A stretch of 64,000 nt of DNA from Saccharothrix saharensis (GCF_006716745.1 NZ_VFPP01000001.1:8381386-8445385), one strand, 5' to 3'; counted from the stretch's first letter, positions 25,032 through 34,994 are shown. Made by a program: numbers and translations. The notes: generated from the letters alone by a model not told the origin.

Positions 25032-28000
25032 TTGGAGTGGGATTTCTTCCTGGCGCACGCCGGCGCGGACAGCCCCGCCGCGGAACGGCTGCGGTCGTTG
25101 CTGGAGCCGCACGCCACCGTCTTCGAGGACTCGATGCTGCGCGCGGGCGAGGAGTGGGACGTCGTCCTCGACCGGCACCTGCGCGCGTCGACGATCACCG
25201 TCGTGCTCGTGTCGCGGCGCACCGAACTGGCCGTCTACCTGCGCGAGGAGATCGCCCGCGCGATCGCGCTGGCCCGGTCGGACGGTCGGCGGCGGGTGGT
25301 GCCGCTGGTGCTGGAGCAGGTCGACGCGCTGCCGTACGGGCTGGAGCTGCGCACGCCCGTGCGGCTGGGTGACGGCCTGGACCTGGCGGGCGCGGCGGAC
25401 GTGCTGCTGGAGGCGCTGCGGGACTCCCGCCTGCCGCGCAGCGAAGGGCCGCACGTCGTCGCCGGGCAGCTCGGGCCGCTGCTGCGGCAGCTCGACCTGG
25501 ACGCCCTGAGCGGGGTCCGGTCGGATGTGCTCGCGGCGGCGCTGGCCGAGGTGGGCGAGTCCGACGCGCTGTGGCTGCACCTGGCCCGGCGCGGTCTCGA
25601 CGCGCGCGTGCTGCTGCCGTCCCTGCCCGGTCACGACGAGGCGGCGGCCCGGTGGGCGTTCGGCACCGAGGCCGTGCCGGGCGCGCGGGACCTGCCCGCC
25701 GCCGTGCGCCGGCAGCTCGTGCGCCGGCTCGCCGACGAGCGCACCGACCTGGACGCGGCCTCGGTGCGGCTGCGGCGCGAGGTGCTGTCCGGCCGGGCGA
25801 GCACGCCGGACGCCCGCCGCCTGGCCTCCGCCGTCGTCGCCGCGCTGCCACCGCCGCGGTCGGCGTCCACCCAGGCGGTCCTGGCGTCGAGGGGCGGCAC
25901 CACCGACCTGCCCGTGGCGCTGGCGCCGCTGCACCGGACGGCCTTGGGCATGACGGCCCTGCCGCCGCGCGAGACGGCGCTGGTCGGCCGCACCGCGCTG
26001 GTGTCCGACCTCGTCGACCGCCTCGACGCCCGGCTCCTGCGCCGGGGCCGGGTCACGGCGCTGCTCACCGGCCGGCTCGGCGCGGGGGTCTCGGCGGTGG
26101 CCGTCGAGGCGGCGCACGTGCTGGCCGACCGGTTCCCCGGCGGTGTCCGGTACGTCGACCTGCACGGGCTCGACGACGCGAAGCGGGCGGCGGCGGACGT
26201 CGCCAGGCTGGTGTGCCACAGCCTCGGCGTGACGCCGCAGCCGGGGGCGGAGGCGGAGCACCTGAGAGCTGCGCTGGACGGCCGCCGCCTGCTGCTGGTG
26301 CTGGACAACGCGCTGGACGCCCGGCACGTCGCGCCCCTGGTGCCCGCACCGCCCGGCTGCGCGGTCGTCGTCACCTCCCGCAACCGGACCCAGTCCTACG
26401 CCGACGTGGTCGTGCACGTGCCGCCGCTGGACCGCTCGGCGTCGGTGGAGCTGCTGGCCGACGTGCGGCCCGGCGCGGGCACCGCGGCGTTGGACCGCAT
26501 CGCGGCGGCGTGCGCCGACCTGCCGATGGCGCTGCGGCTCATCGCGGCCTGGATGACCAACCACCCGGAGACCGGCGTCGACGGCGTGGCCCGCCTGCTG
26601 GCGCGGGAGCGGACCAGGCTCGCGTTCCTGGACGACGACGTGCTGCCGATGCGCCTGGCCATCGAGCTGAGCTACCGGCACCTCGACGACGACGGCCGCA
26701 CGGCGTTCCGGTACCTGCCCGCCGCGCCGGGCTCGGCCGCGACCGCCGAGGACCTCGGCCGCGGCCTGAACCGCGATCCCGACCTCACCCGGCTCACCCT
26801 CTACCGCCTCGTGGACCGCAGCGTGGCCGGGTACGAAGAGCCCACCGACCCGCCCGAGCCGGTGTTCCGCCTGTTCGAGCTGGTGCGCCTGTACGCCCGG
26901 GAGCGGTTGGCCGAGGAGGAGCCGCCCGAGGCCGTGGCCCGGTTCCGCCGGCGGCTGCTGACCAGGCTGCGCGACGACCTGCGGTCCGGCGCGGAACCCG
27001 ACCTCGCGCTGCGCCTGGACCCGACCCCGCTGGTGGCCGCGCGCGACCTGGCCGAGCGCGAGGAGTGGTTCGACCTGGCCGGTGACCTGACCGACGGCCT
27101 GCGCACCGTGCACGAGGCGGACTCCGACGACGAGTCCGCGCGCCGCGACCGTGAGCACGCGGCCCGGCTGCGCCACCGCGGCGGCAACGCCGAGGCGGCC
27201 GCCCGCGAGTACCTGGACCTGGCGCGCACCCTCGACGGCCCGCCCGCGGAGGACGCGTTCACCACCGCCGAGCGCATCGCGGCCGACGCCCGGCTCTGGG
27301 ACCTGGTCGGCCGGATCGCGCACGAGCTGGCCGCGCACCACGAGGCCCGGTCGGACCTGACCGCCGCGCTGGCGGCCGGCGACCGGTCGGTCACCGCGTT
27401 GCGCACGGTCCACCGCAACGCCACCGCGCTGCCGGTGGCGATCAACAACACCCGGCTCGCCATCCGCCTGGGCGACTTCGACGCCGCCCGGCGCTGGGTC
27501 GCGGTGGCCCACTCCCTGGCGGATGCCCGCACGCCGACGAGGCTGCGCGCCGACATCGCCTACGAGGAAGCACGGGCGTCGAGCGGTCCCGGCGCCCCGG
27601 CCCTCTGGCGCGCCGCCGCGGAGCTCTACGAACAGGACCGGAACTTCGGCAACGCCGGGCTGGCCGCGTTCTTCGGCGCGCGGGCCGCGCGTGCCCAAGG
27701 CTCCGACGCCGAGGCCGCCGAGCTGTTCCTGGCCGCCGCGCACCTGCACCGCGCGGCAGGCGACCACGACCGGGCGGTGTGGGCGATCGTGGAGCTGTCC
27801 GCCGCTCACGCCGAGGTCGGTCGGTACGAGCAGGCCAAGGACGTGCTGACCGGTGCGTGGGACCTGCACGAGGAGACCTGGGGTCATGGCGTGGCCGCCG
27901 AGGTGGACCTGCGCATCGCCGTGCTGGCCTACCTGATCGACGGCTCCCGGCCACCGCTGTCGCGGCGCGGGCTCGCGGTGGCCGACGACGACGACCGGGC

Positions 28001-28175
28001 ACGGCGACTGGCCGCGGTGGTGCACGCCCTGAGCGGATCCGCGGGCGAGCCGGACGTCCTGCACCGGTTCGTCGGCTCGCCGATGGTCTACCAGCCGCCC
28101 GACCACCGGCCCTGGCTGCACGGCCTGGGCCAGGAGCCGCCGGAGGCCCGGGAGCTGGCCGAGGGGACCGGCTGA
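25032..28175 (+). CDS. TIR - effector-associated domain - NB-ARC - TPR protein
   Basis: About 1047 residues. TTG 25032 is chosen because GAGGGGGGA precedes it; a GTG at 24993 is the alternative. The TIR domain (1-135) starts EWDFFLAHAGADSPAAERL and contains the likely NADase Glu in YLREEIARAI. A helical segment (150-290) resembles an effector-associated adaptor domain. The NB-ARC region runs from VALVGRTALVSDL, with LLLVLDN as Walker B. The P-loop reads GRLGAGVSAVA, with Val where the Lys should be, so nucleotide binding may be altered. The last 400 residues are TPR-like. Probable abortive-infection or conflict sensor/effector with the divergent TROVE/ARPP-2 pair. Confidence 0.82.
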   Translation: MEWDFFLAHAGADSPAAERLRSLLEPHATVFEDSMLRAGEEWDVVLDRHLRASTITVVLVSRRTELAVYLREEIARAIALARSDGRRRVVPLVLEQVDALPYGLELRTPVRLGDGLDLAGAADVLLEALRDSRLPRSEGPHVVAGQLGPLLRQLDLDALSGVRSDVLAAALAEVGESDALWLHLARRGLDARVLLPSLPGHDEAAARWAFGTEAVPGARDLPAAVRRQLVRRLADERTDLDAASVRLRREVLSGRASTPDARRLASAVVAALPPPRSASTQAVLASRGGTTDLPVALAPLHRTALGMTALPPRETALVGRTALVSDLVDRLDARLLRRGRVTALLTGRLGAGVSAVAVEAAHVLADRFPGGVRYVDLHGLDDAKRAAADVARLVCHSLGVTPQPGAEAEHLRAALDGRRLLLVLDNALDARHVAPLVPAPPGCAVVVTSRNRTQSYADVVVHVPPLDRSASVELLADVRPGAGTAALDRIAAACADLPMALRLIAAWMTNHPETGVDGVARLLARERTRLAFLDDDVLPMRLAIELSYRHLDDDGRTAFRYLPAAPGSAATAEDLGRGLNRDPDLTRLTLYRLVDRSVAGYEEPTDPPEPVFRLFELVRLYARERLAEEEPPEAVARFRRRLLTRLRDDLRSGAEPDLALRLDPTPLVAARDLAEREEWFDLAGDLTDGLRTVHEADSDDESARRDREHAARLRHRGGNAEAAAREYLDLARTLDGPPAEDAFTTAERIAADARLWDLVGRIAHELAAHHEARSDLTAALAAGDRSVTALRTVHRNATALPVAINNTRLAIRLGDFDAARRWVAVAHSLADARTPTRLRADIAYEEARASSGPGAPALWRAAAELYEQDRNFGNAGLAAFFGARAARAQGSDAEAAELFLAAAHLHRAAGDHDRAVWAIVELSAAHAEVGRYEQAKDVLTGAWDLHEETWGHGVAAEVDLRIAVLAYLIDGSRPPLSRRGLAVADDDDRARRLAAVVHALSGSAGEPDVLHRFVGSPMVYQPPDHRPWLHGLGQEPPEARELAEGTG

Positions 28176-28203
28176 CGGTCCGCCGCGGCCGGCCCTCGGC
28201 GGG

Positions 28204-29316
28204 TCACTCGAAGAACTTCAGGCCCCACCCGGTGTCGGACGTGGGGCCCGGGACGTTCGCGCGGCGGTAGGTCGTGTCGCCCCACCAGACGAACGTGCCG
28301 GTGTACCAGTAGCGGTTGTCCCAGTGGTACGGCGTGCCCTTGGCCACCGCGTGGTACATCATCGGGAACTTCGGCCCGGCCGGCGGGCTGGTCGCGATGT
28401 CGCCGTCGAGCAGCACGAACGTGTGGTGGCCGGGGCCGTTGACGTGCAGCGTCGGGTCCCACCCGGTCATCATGGTCGCCCGGTTCGAGCCGAACAGGCA
28501 GCCGTTGGACTTGTACCAGTCCCACACGTGGGTGGGGTCGCCCCCGGCGCGCAGCCGCAGGTCCGCGATGCAGTACTGCTCGCTCCAACTGCCGTTGGCC
28601 GAGTACGTGACGTGCAACTGGCCGTTGGGGTCCTTGATGACCTCGGGCGCCTCGTTGATGAACGGGTTGCCGACCACCCGTTCCCACGGCTCGCGCGGCT
28701 GCGAGATGACGTACCGCGCGCCGACCGGCGTGAGCGGGTCGGCCATGCGGGCGATGTAGAGGTTCTGCTCGACGTTGTCGGTGCACTCCCACCCGGACCA
28801 GATGAAGTAGCGCTGACCGTTGAACGTCACGGGCACGCCGTCGATCGCCCACCGGTCACCCGGCAGGGCGAGCTCGACCGCGGGGGTGTAGCCGGTGTCC
28901 GGCGAGGTGGAGCTGATCGCGTACATGCGGTGCGCCGAGTCGTTGCCCGCGGTGAAGTAGATGTAGTAGCGGCCGCCGTCGCGCACGATCTCCGGCGCCC
29001 ACACCGAGCCGAGGTCGGCGGCGTCGCGCCACACCAGCCGCGCGGGCGCCGCGGCCAGCCCGTCCGGTGACGAGGCCTGGCGCACCTGGATCCCGCCACC
29101 GCCCGCCTGGGCCGCGATGTAGGTGCCGCCGACGCGGATCACGCTCGGGTCGGCGGCGCGCAGGCCGGTCCGTCCCAGGGTGGAGAACCCGCACTCGTCG
29201 GGTGCGGCCCGCTCGGCGGCGAGGGCGGGCTGCGCGGGGAGCAGGAGCGCGGCGACGCCCAGGGCGGCCGTGAGGCGCCGCGCGATCGTTCGTCCGACAC
29301 CGGAGGGGAAGCTCAT
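28204..29316 (-). CDS. Secreted GH43 glycosidase (arabinanase/arabinofuranosidase type)
   Basis: 370 residues; signal peptide with an ALA-type cleavage site. It is a five-bladed propeller of family GH43: base Asp in RAADPSVIRVGGTYI, pKa-modulating Asp in DRWAIDGVPVTFN, acid Glu in INEAPEVIKDPNG, plus WAPEIVRDGGRYYIYF. The start ATG 29316 follows GAGGAG by 4 nt. It probably releases arabinose or xylose residues from pectic or xylan side chains outside the cell. It is convergent with the TIR-NLR gene (28 bp) and divergent from sodF. Confidence 0.87.
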   Translation of the reverse strand: MSFPSGVGRTIARRLTAALGVAALLLPAQPALAAERAAPDECGFSTLGRTGLRAADPSVIRVGGTYIAAQAGGGGIQVRQASSPDGLAAAPARLVWRDAADLGSVWAPEIVRDGGRYYIYFTAGNDSAHRMYAISSTSPDTGYTPAVELALPGDRWAIDGVPVTFNGQRYFIWSGWECTDNVEQNLYIARMADPLTPVGARYVISQPREPWERVVGNPFINEAPEVIKDPNGQLHVTYSANGSWSEQYCIADLRLRAGGDPTHVWDWYKSNGCLFGSNRATMMTGWDPTLHVNGPGHHTFVLLDGDIATSPPAGPKFPMMYHAVAKGTPYHWDNRYWYTGTFVWWGDTTYRRANVPGPTSDTGWGLKFFE

Positions 29317-29499
29317 GGGACTCCTCAGCGGTAGCAGGGAACCACTCGCGCGACCGCACGCCCTCCGGCGGCTGTGGACGTGGCGGTGCACGTCCCGGCG
29401 AACGTAACACGCCTGCACGGCTGCGTTCGGAGTCGTGCAGGCCGGATCACCCACCCGTGGCAACCCGCACTCGGATCAATAGTTGCCATAAAGTGGTTC

Positions 29500-29516
29500 T
29501 TGCTACAGAGTGGCAA
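29500..29516. promoter_or_regulatory. Nur-type nickel box upstream of sodF
   Basis: TTGCTACAGAGTGGCAA fits TTGC-N9-GCAA, the core of the Streptomyces Nur box. It lies 29 bp before the sodF start, where it would overlap the promoter. Streptomyces Nur represses the Fe-SOD gene when nickel is present and a Ni-SOD is made. No nur or sodN gene is in this window. Confidence 0.6.
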
Positions 29517-29545
29517 TAAGCCACCACGGAGTCCCGGAGCGCCTC

Positions 29546-30175
29546 ATGATCCAGTACGTGCTGCCCGACCTGCCCTACGACTACGCGGCCCTCGAACCCG
29601 CGATCACCGGGGAGATCCTCGAGCTGCACCACAGCAAGCACCACGCCGCGTACGTCAAGGGGGCCAACGACAGCCTGGAGCGGCTGGCCGAGATCCGGGA
29701 GAAGGAGGACTTCTCCGGCATCGTGGGCTTGGAGAAGACCTTCGCGTTCAACCTGTCCGGGCACGTCCTGCACACGATGTTCTGGGACAACCTGAGCCCG
29801 GACGGCGGCGACCGGCCCGACGGCGAGCTGGCCGCGGCCGTCGACGAGCACTTCGGCTCGTTCGACGCCATGGCCAAGCAGCTCTCGGCCGCGACCACGC
29901 TGGTGCAGGGCTCGGGCTGGGGCGTGCTCGCCTGGGAGCCGCTGTCGCAGCGCCTGGTCGTCGAGCAGGTCTACGACCACCACGGCAACGTCGGCATGAA
30001 CACCACCCCGGTCCTGGTCTTCGACGCGTGGGAGCACGCCTACTACCTGCAGTACCGCAACGTGCGCCCGGACTACGTGCAGAAGCTCTGGTCGCTGGTG
30101 AACTGGGCCGACGTCACCCGCCGCTTCGACACCGCCCGCGCCGGCGGCACCGGGCCGACCGCCCCGTCGAAGTAG
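29546..30175 (+). CDS. sodF: Superoxide dismutase, Fe/Mn family
   Basis: A 209-residue cytosolic enzyme converting superoxide to oxygen and peroxide. Metal ligands are visible: His in [12 protein letters not shown], His in [11 protein letters not shown], and Asp and His in [15 protein letters not shown]. The motif YDHHGN before the metal Asp block is as in Streptomyces SodF. ATG 29546 has GGAG 8 nt upstream. The Nur-type box just before it supports nickel-dependent repression. Fe or Mn cannot be decided with certainty from sequence. Confidence 0.92.
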   Translation: MIQYVLPDLPYDYAALEPAITGEILELHHSKHHAAYVKGANDSLERLAEIREKEDFSGIVGLEKTFAFNLSGHVLHTMFWDNLSPDGGDRPDGELAAAVDEHFGSFDAMAKQLSAATTLVQGSGWGVLAWEPLSQRLVVEQVYDHHGNVGMNTTPVLVFDAWEHAYYLQYRNVRPDYVQKLWSLVNWADVTRRFDTARAGGTGPTAPSK

Positions 30176-30222
30176 CCCCGGGACCGGCAGTGGGTGCTCC
30201 GACGACCACCGCACTGCCACCA

Positions 30223-30259
30223 CCGTGCCCTCGCCTCCCCCTGGGAGGCGAGGGCACGG
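30223..30259. terminator. Bidirectional terminator between sodF and a convergent gene
   Basis: A perfect 17-bp stem (CCGTGCCCTCGCCTCCC and its complement) around a 3-nt loop, 48 bp after sodF and 15 bp from the stop of the opposing gene at 30275. Confidence 0.9.
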
Positions 30260-30274
30260 TCGCCGGCACCGCCG

Positions 30275-32995
30275 TCAGGTGCAGGTGCGACCGCCCAGGT
30301 AGGTGTTGCCGTCACCGGCCGCGCCTTCCGGGTCGACGGCGTAGACGTGCACCGGGGTGCCCGGCGCGCAGTTCGGCACGGTGAAGCGGAAGCCGTGCAC
30401 GCCGGTGATGCCGAAGTAGGCGTTGACGTCCGGCCGGTCGGTGCCCGTCGGGAACTCGCCCAGGTAGGTGCCGGCACCCGCCGGTCCGCCCCGGTACACG
30501 GCCACCGCCGACGAAGTGGCGGGCAGGTCGACGTCGGCCGCCCACCCCTCGACCGTCGTGCCGGTGAGCAGTTCGAAGTTGCCCCGCGGTGGGGAGGTCC
30601 AGCGGAACACGCGGGTGTCGCCCTCGTTGAACGCCTGGTTCGCCAACTGCGCGCAGTTTCGGCACACCTCGACGTCGTTGGGGTACAACGCGGTCTCGTA
30701 CACGCGTGGCATCGACGCGGGCAGGCGGATGGTCTTCGAGCCGGTGGTGCCCGCGTGGACGGCGACCATGTTGCCGTCGGCCTCCACCGAGTCGCCGACC
30801 GGCGCGAAGTGGTGCACGCCGGCGTCCTCGCTGATCCGGCGCAGCGCGGCGAGCGGCAGCTTGGGCGCGGCGGCGTAGACGGAGGTGTAGCTGCCGCCGC
30901 TGACCGGGATCGCCTTGCGCGCCAACGACACCCCGCCCACCTGGTAGGTGCCCAGGGTCGTGGCGGCCGGGTCGGTGACGGTGAACCACGGCGTCAGCGG
31001 GTAGCCGGGACCGCCGGTCTGGCCGACGAACGAGTAGTTCTGGGTCAGCGCGGGCGTGCCCGAGCCCTTGGCGACGGTGATGCCCGTGAGCGCGGCCATC
31101 GACGCGGTCGAGGCGGCCTGGTCGTCCTGCACGTACCCGGCGGCGTAGAGGGTCAGCACGGTCCGGCCGGGCGTCTTGAGCTTCGTGGTGATCGCCGAGC
31201 GCACGGCGGACGGCACGACGTACGCGTTGGGCAGCACGGCGAGCTTGATCGCGCTCAGGTCGAGGTTGCCCTTGGCCAGGTCGCTGAGCAGGTAGTGCCG
31301 GACGGGCGTGCCCAGCCGGGTCAGGTCCTCCACGAGGTTGGGCAGCTGGTCGCCCGCGAACCCGTACGAGTTCTCGCCGGCCGGCGTGAGCGCGGCCTGG
31401 TAGTTGGGCGACACGTCGTCCACGAACACCGCCACCTGCGGTCGATAGGCGTTCGCGCCGCCGTGCCGGATCTTGTCGACGGCGCGGAACACCGACTGGA
31501 GGTTGGCCCACAGCGCCTCCGAGTCGCCCGCCCGGTCGGGCCGGCCGAACCAGCCGACGCCCTGCAGGTCGAGCATGTGCACGGCCCGGCCGCCGATGCC
31601 CGCCGCGATCAGGTTGCGGCGCAGCACCCGGATGCTGTCCCAGAGGTTGGTGACGGTCTGGAACGGGACGGGCCGGCAGCTCACCTCGCAGGCGAGGAAC
31701 GTGCGGGTGTCGTCCTCGTCCATCCACAGCTTGTTGGACAGCCTCATCGTGTCGGTGATGCCCTGCTGCACGAACCCGTGGGCGAGCAGGCGGCTCTCGC
31801 GGTAGGAGTAGGGGCCGCTGATGATGTCCACGCTCGGGCTGCCGACCAGGGTCGCGAGGTCGTTGTGCCCGCTGACGGGCAGTTCGGTGCCCAGCCCGTA
31901 CTGGTAGCCGTAGAAGGCCGCGGTCAGCACGCGGTTGCCGGTGACCTGCTTGGCCTTGGCGAGCAGTCGGGTGATCGCGGACACCGTGCGCGACGAGTGG
32001 TACTGGTTGTGCTTGGCCGCGCGCAACGAGTCGGGGTCCGCCGGGTCCAGGATCGTGCCGCGCGACGCGCCGGAGACCGGGGGGACCTGGCCGGGGACGG
32101 CGTTGTTGCGCTCGGTCGGGGTGGCCGTCCGGCACCGGGGGAGCAGGCTCGCGGGCAGCCCGGGCCACGAGCAGAAGCCCGCTTCGGCACTGGCCGAGTA
32201 GTCGCCCAGGTAGAAGTGGTGGCGGCCGATCGCGCCGGGCTGGGAACCGGAGTCGTTGGTCCACGGGAACATGCCGCACCTCGGTGCCGCGCCGGGCACC
32301 GGGCCGCACAGCCTCGGGTCGCCCCAGTCCAGCATCTTCCCGGCGGTGTCGTCGTAGCCGTACGGCCGGTGGAACCACTCGCCACCGTTGGCGTACGCGA
32401 TGAGCACACCCATCACCCGCCCGGGGTAGCGGGTGTCCATGCGCGTCAGCACTCGGGAGATCTGCTCCTCCTGGTAGGCGAGCCACGCCTCGTTGAGCGA
32501 CCACGGGTGGCCCGCGCCGTTGGTGTCGTCCCGCACGTTGCCCTGGAGGTCCTTCATCCTGACGGCTTCACGGCCGAACGCGGGCGCGTCCTGCAGGTAC
32601 ATCCGGACCATCAGGTACGGCCGGGGGTTGAGCGCGTTCAGCTTGCCCGCCAACTGGTCGATGAACGCGTCGCTGGTGCTCATCAGGTGCACCTGCAGCA
32701 TGGGCGCGACGTTCATGTCCGCCGCCGCCGTGTTGGCCGCCGCGAGCCGCGCCTGGTAGTCGAAGTACGACCAGTCGCCGTTGCCGACCGGGACGCTCTG
32801 CGAGTTCAGCGCCATGAAGAACGGGGTCGTGGTGCGGCACGGACCGCCCTGGTCGCAGAGCTGGATGACCTTGCGGCCGTTGCGGTTGGCGATCGTCGAC
32901 GCCGGCCCGGACCACGACTGCGCCGAGGCGGTCGGCGGGATCGGCACCAGCGGGACCAGCGCCAGTGCGAACAGGATCGCGAGCAGCCGTCGCAT
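30275..32995 (-). CDS. Large secreted GH-A-like glycoside hydrolase
   Basis: 906 residues with a signal peptide ending ASA. ATG 32995 has GGGAGAA upstream. The body looks like a (beta/alpha)8 enzyme with a later beta-galactosidase-trimerisation-like domain (IKLAVLPNAYVVPSAVR, GRTVLTLYAAGYVQDD). Candidate catalytic segments are SLNEAWLAYQEEQ and KLWMDEDDTRTF. Four paired Cys residues suggest export. The last 90 residues (VEGWAADVDLPATSSAVAVY, RPDVNAYFGITGVHGFRF) are a beta-sandwich found at the C-terminus of many actinomycete secreted enzymes. The exact GH family and substrate were not recognised. Confidence 0.72.
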   Translation of the reverse strand: MRRLLAILFALALVPLVPIPPTASAQSWSGPASTIANRNGRKVIQLCDQGGPCRTTTPFFMALNSQSVPVGNGDWSYFDYQARLAAANTAAADMNVAPMLQVHLMSTSDAFIDQLAGKLNALNPRPYLMVRMYLQDAPAFGREAVRMKDLQGNVRDDTNGAGHPWSLNEAWLAYQEEQISRVLTRMDTRYPGRVMGVLIAYANGGEWFHRPYGYDDTAGKMLDWGDPRLCGPVPGAAPRCGMFPWTNDSGSQPGAIGRHHFYLGDYSASAEAGFCSWPGLPASLLPRCRTATPTERNNAVPGQVPPVSGASRGTILDPADPDSLRAAKHNQYHSSRTVSAITRLLAKAKQVTGNRVLTAAFYGYQYGLGTELPVSGHNDLATLVGSPSVDIISGPYSYRESRLLAHGFVQQGITDTMRLSNKLWMDEDDTRTFLACEVSCRPVPFQTVTNLWDSIRVLRRNLIAAGIGGRAVHMLDLQGVGWFGRPDRAGDSEALWANLQSVFRAVDKIRHGGANAYRPQVAVFVDDVSPNYQAALTPAGENSYGFAGDQLPNLVEDLTRLGTPVRHYLLSDLAKGNLDLSAIKLAVLPNAYVVPSAVRSAITTKLKTPGRTVLTLYAAGYVQDDQAASTASMAALTGITVAKGSGTPALTQNYSFVGQTGGPGYPLTPWFTVTDPAATTLGTYQVGGVSLARKAIPVSGGSYTSVYAAAPKLPLAALRRISEDAGVHHFAPVGDSVEADGNMVAVHAGTTGSKTIRLPASMPRVYETALYPNDVEVCRNCAQLANQAFNEGDTRVFRWTSPPRGNFELLTGTTVEGWAADVDLPATSSAVAVYRGGPAGAGTYLGEFPTGTDRPDVNAYFGITGVHGFRFTVPNCAPGTPVHVYAVDPEGAAGDGNTYLGGRTCT

Positions 32996-33390
32996 ACGTT
33001 CTCCCGGGGCGGCGTCCGGGCGCCATCGGCCGGACAACGGCCCAGAGTGCCACCGCCGCCGCCGGACGCCACCCCGATGTCACCGTGCTGGCCCAGCGCC
33101 GCCAGCGGACCGGACGAGCGGGCGGTGCGGACCTCCGAACTTCTTGCCCCACAACGGTCACCGTCGGTGGATCGGGCGGGCCCTGACGCCGAAGAAGTGC
33201 GGCTTGGCGCGGCGGTCGGCGCAAGGTCGGCGTGATCCTGCGACCGTAGGGATGGGGGCCGGTGCGGCTGCTCAGGTGAATTCGCGCGCTGTTCAGCCGC
33301 TTCCCGCGCCCGACCGGTGCGCCCGGGCGCGGTCCCTCCGTACCGTCTGGCCGGTCCGTGATCCACCCCCGATGCCTCAGGAGGGCAGCG

Positions 33391-34932
33391 TTGAGATCAC
33401 GTCCCAGACCCACCACGCTGGCACTCGTCACGACGGCCGTCGTCGCGGCCGCGACCGCGCTCACCCCGACCGCGTCCGCCGACACCACCGGAGCCGTCGT
33501 CACCGTCGCCGGGGCCGAGGCCGTCCCGGGCAGCTACGTCGTCGTGCTCCACGACGGCGTGGCGGCCACCTCGGTCGTCGACGCGCACGGCGGCCAGATC
33601 CGCGACGTGTGGACCCACGCGCTGAACGGCTTCGCCGTCACCGCGACCGCGAAGCAGGCCGCGAAGATCGCGGGCGACCCCCGCGTCGCGCTCGTGCAGC
33701 AGGACGTCGTGGTCACCGCCGCCGCCACGCAGAGCCCCACGCCCTCCTGGGGCCTGGACCGCATCGACCAGCGGAACCTGCCGCTGGACAACTCCTACAC
33801 CTACCCCACCACGGCGTCGAACGTCACCGCGTACATCATCGACACGGGCATCCGCACCACGCACGCCGACTTCGGCGGCCGGGCCACGTGGGGCGCCAAC
33901 ACCAGCGGTGACGGCAACGACTCCGACTGCCACGGCCACGGCACGCACGTCGCCGGCACGGTCGGCGGCGCGGCGCACGGCGTGGCCAAGGCGGTCAGGC
34001 TGGTGGCGGTCAAGGTGCTCAACTGCGCCGGGTCCGGCACCACGGCCGGCGTCGTCGCGGGCGTCGACTGGGTGACCGCGAACCGGTCCGGCCCGGCCGT
34101 GGCCAACATGAGCCTCGGCGGCGGCGCGCAGCCCGCGCTGGACACCGCGGTCGCCAACTCCATCGCCTCCGGCGTCACCTACGCGGTGGCCGCCGGCAAC
34201 TCCAACGCCGACGCGTGCGGTTACTCCCCGGCCCGCGTCGCGGCGGCGCTGACCGTCAACGCCTCCGACCGCAACGACGCCCGCGCGAGCTTCTCCAACT
34301 GGGGCACCTGCACCGACCTGTTCGCGCCCGGCGTCGGCATCACCAGCGCCTGGGCGACCAGTGACACCGCGACCAACACGATCAGCGGGACGTCGATGGC
34401 GTCCCCGCACGTCGCGGGCGTCGCGGCGCTGCACCTGGCGGCCGACCCCGGCGCCACGCCGGCCCAGGTCAGCGCGGCGATCCTGAACGCGGCCACGCCG
34501 AACGTGGTGCAGAACCCGGGCACGGGCTCGCCCAACCGCCTGCTGTTCGTCGACAACGGCGGCACCCAGCCACCCGGCAAGGTCGCGCTCAACCGCTACC
34601 GCAAGGGCAGCGACCACGCCAGCGCCACGTCCGCGCCCGCCGGTTACGCCCTCGAAGGCGGGATCGGCGCCGTCGCCACGGCCGCCGCCCCCGGCACCCA
34701 CCCGATCTACCAGTGCCTCGTGCGCGGCTGGGACTACATGACCTCGCCCGCGGCCAACTGCGAGGGCACCGCGGTCGTCGGCGTGATCGGCTACCTGCTC
34801 GACGCCCCGGCGTCCGGCGCGAACCACCCGATCCACCGCTGCCGCGTGGCGGCCAACGGCAACCACTTCGACTCGCCCGACGCCAACTGCGAGGGCCAGG
34901 TCGTCGAGGGCGTCCTCGGCTACTCGGTCTGA
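33391..34932 (+). CDS. Secreted subtilisin-like serine peptidase (S8)
   Basis: 513 residues, starting at TTG 33391, 5 nt after GGAGGG. Signal peptide, an I9 pro-domain (SYVVVLHDGVAATSVV), then a proteinase K/aqualysin-type catalytic domain: Asp in YIIDTGIRTTH, His in CHGHGTHVAG, Asn in YAVAAGNS and Ser in GTSMASPHVAG. The C-terminal 130 residues have two similar units with HPIYQCLVRGWDYMTSPAANC and HPIHRCRVAANGNHFDSPDANC, each followed by CEG and a GY motif. These may bind substrate or cell wall. It degrades extracellular protein. Confidence 0.95.
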   Translation: MRSRPRPTTLALVTTAVVAAATALTPTASADTTGAVVTVAGAEAVPGSYVVVLHDGVAATSVVDAHGGQIRDVWTHALNGFAVTATAKQAAKIAGDPRVALVQQDVVVTAAATQSPTPSWGLDRIDQRNLPLDNSYTYPTTASNVTAYIIDTGIRTTHADFGGRATWGANTSGDGNDSDCHGHGTHVAGTVGGAAHGVAKAVRLVAVKVLNCAGSGTTAGVVAGVDWVTANRSGPAVANMSLGGGAQPALDTAVANSIASGVTYAVAAGNSNADACGYSPARVAAALTVNASDRNDARASFSNWGTCTDLFAPGVGITSAWATSDTATNTISGTSMASPHVAGVAALHLAADPGATPAQVSAAILNAATPNVVQNPGTGSPNRLLFVDNGGTQPPGKVALNRYRKGSDHASATSAPAGYALEGGIGAVATAAAPGTHPIYQCLVRGWDYMTSPAANCEGTAVVGVIGYLLDAPASGANHPIHRCRVAANGNHFDSPDANCEGQVVEGVLGYSV

Positions 34933-34939
34933 GCCGGAC

Positions 34940-34972
34940 CCCCGGCGCCGGGCACGAGGCCCGGCGCCGGGG
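34940..34972. terminator. Terminator after the subtilase gene
   Basis: A 14-bp perfect stem (CCCCGGCGCCGGGC and complement) with a 5-nt loop directly after the stop at 34932, between convergent genes. Confidence 0.85.
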
Positions 34973-34994
34973 CGCGGTCACGTACGCACGACCG

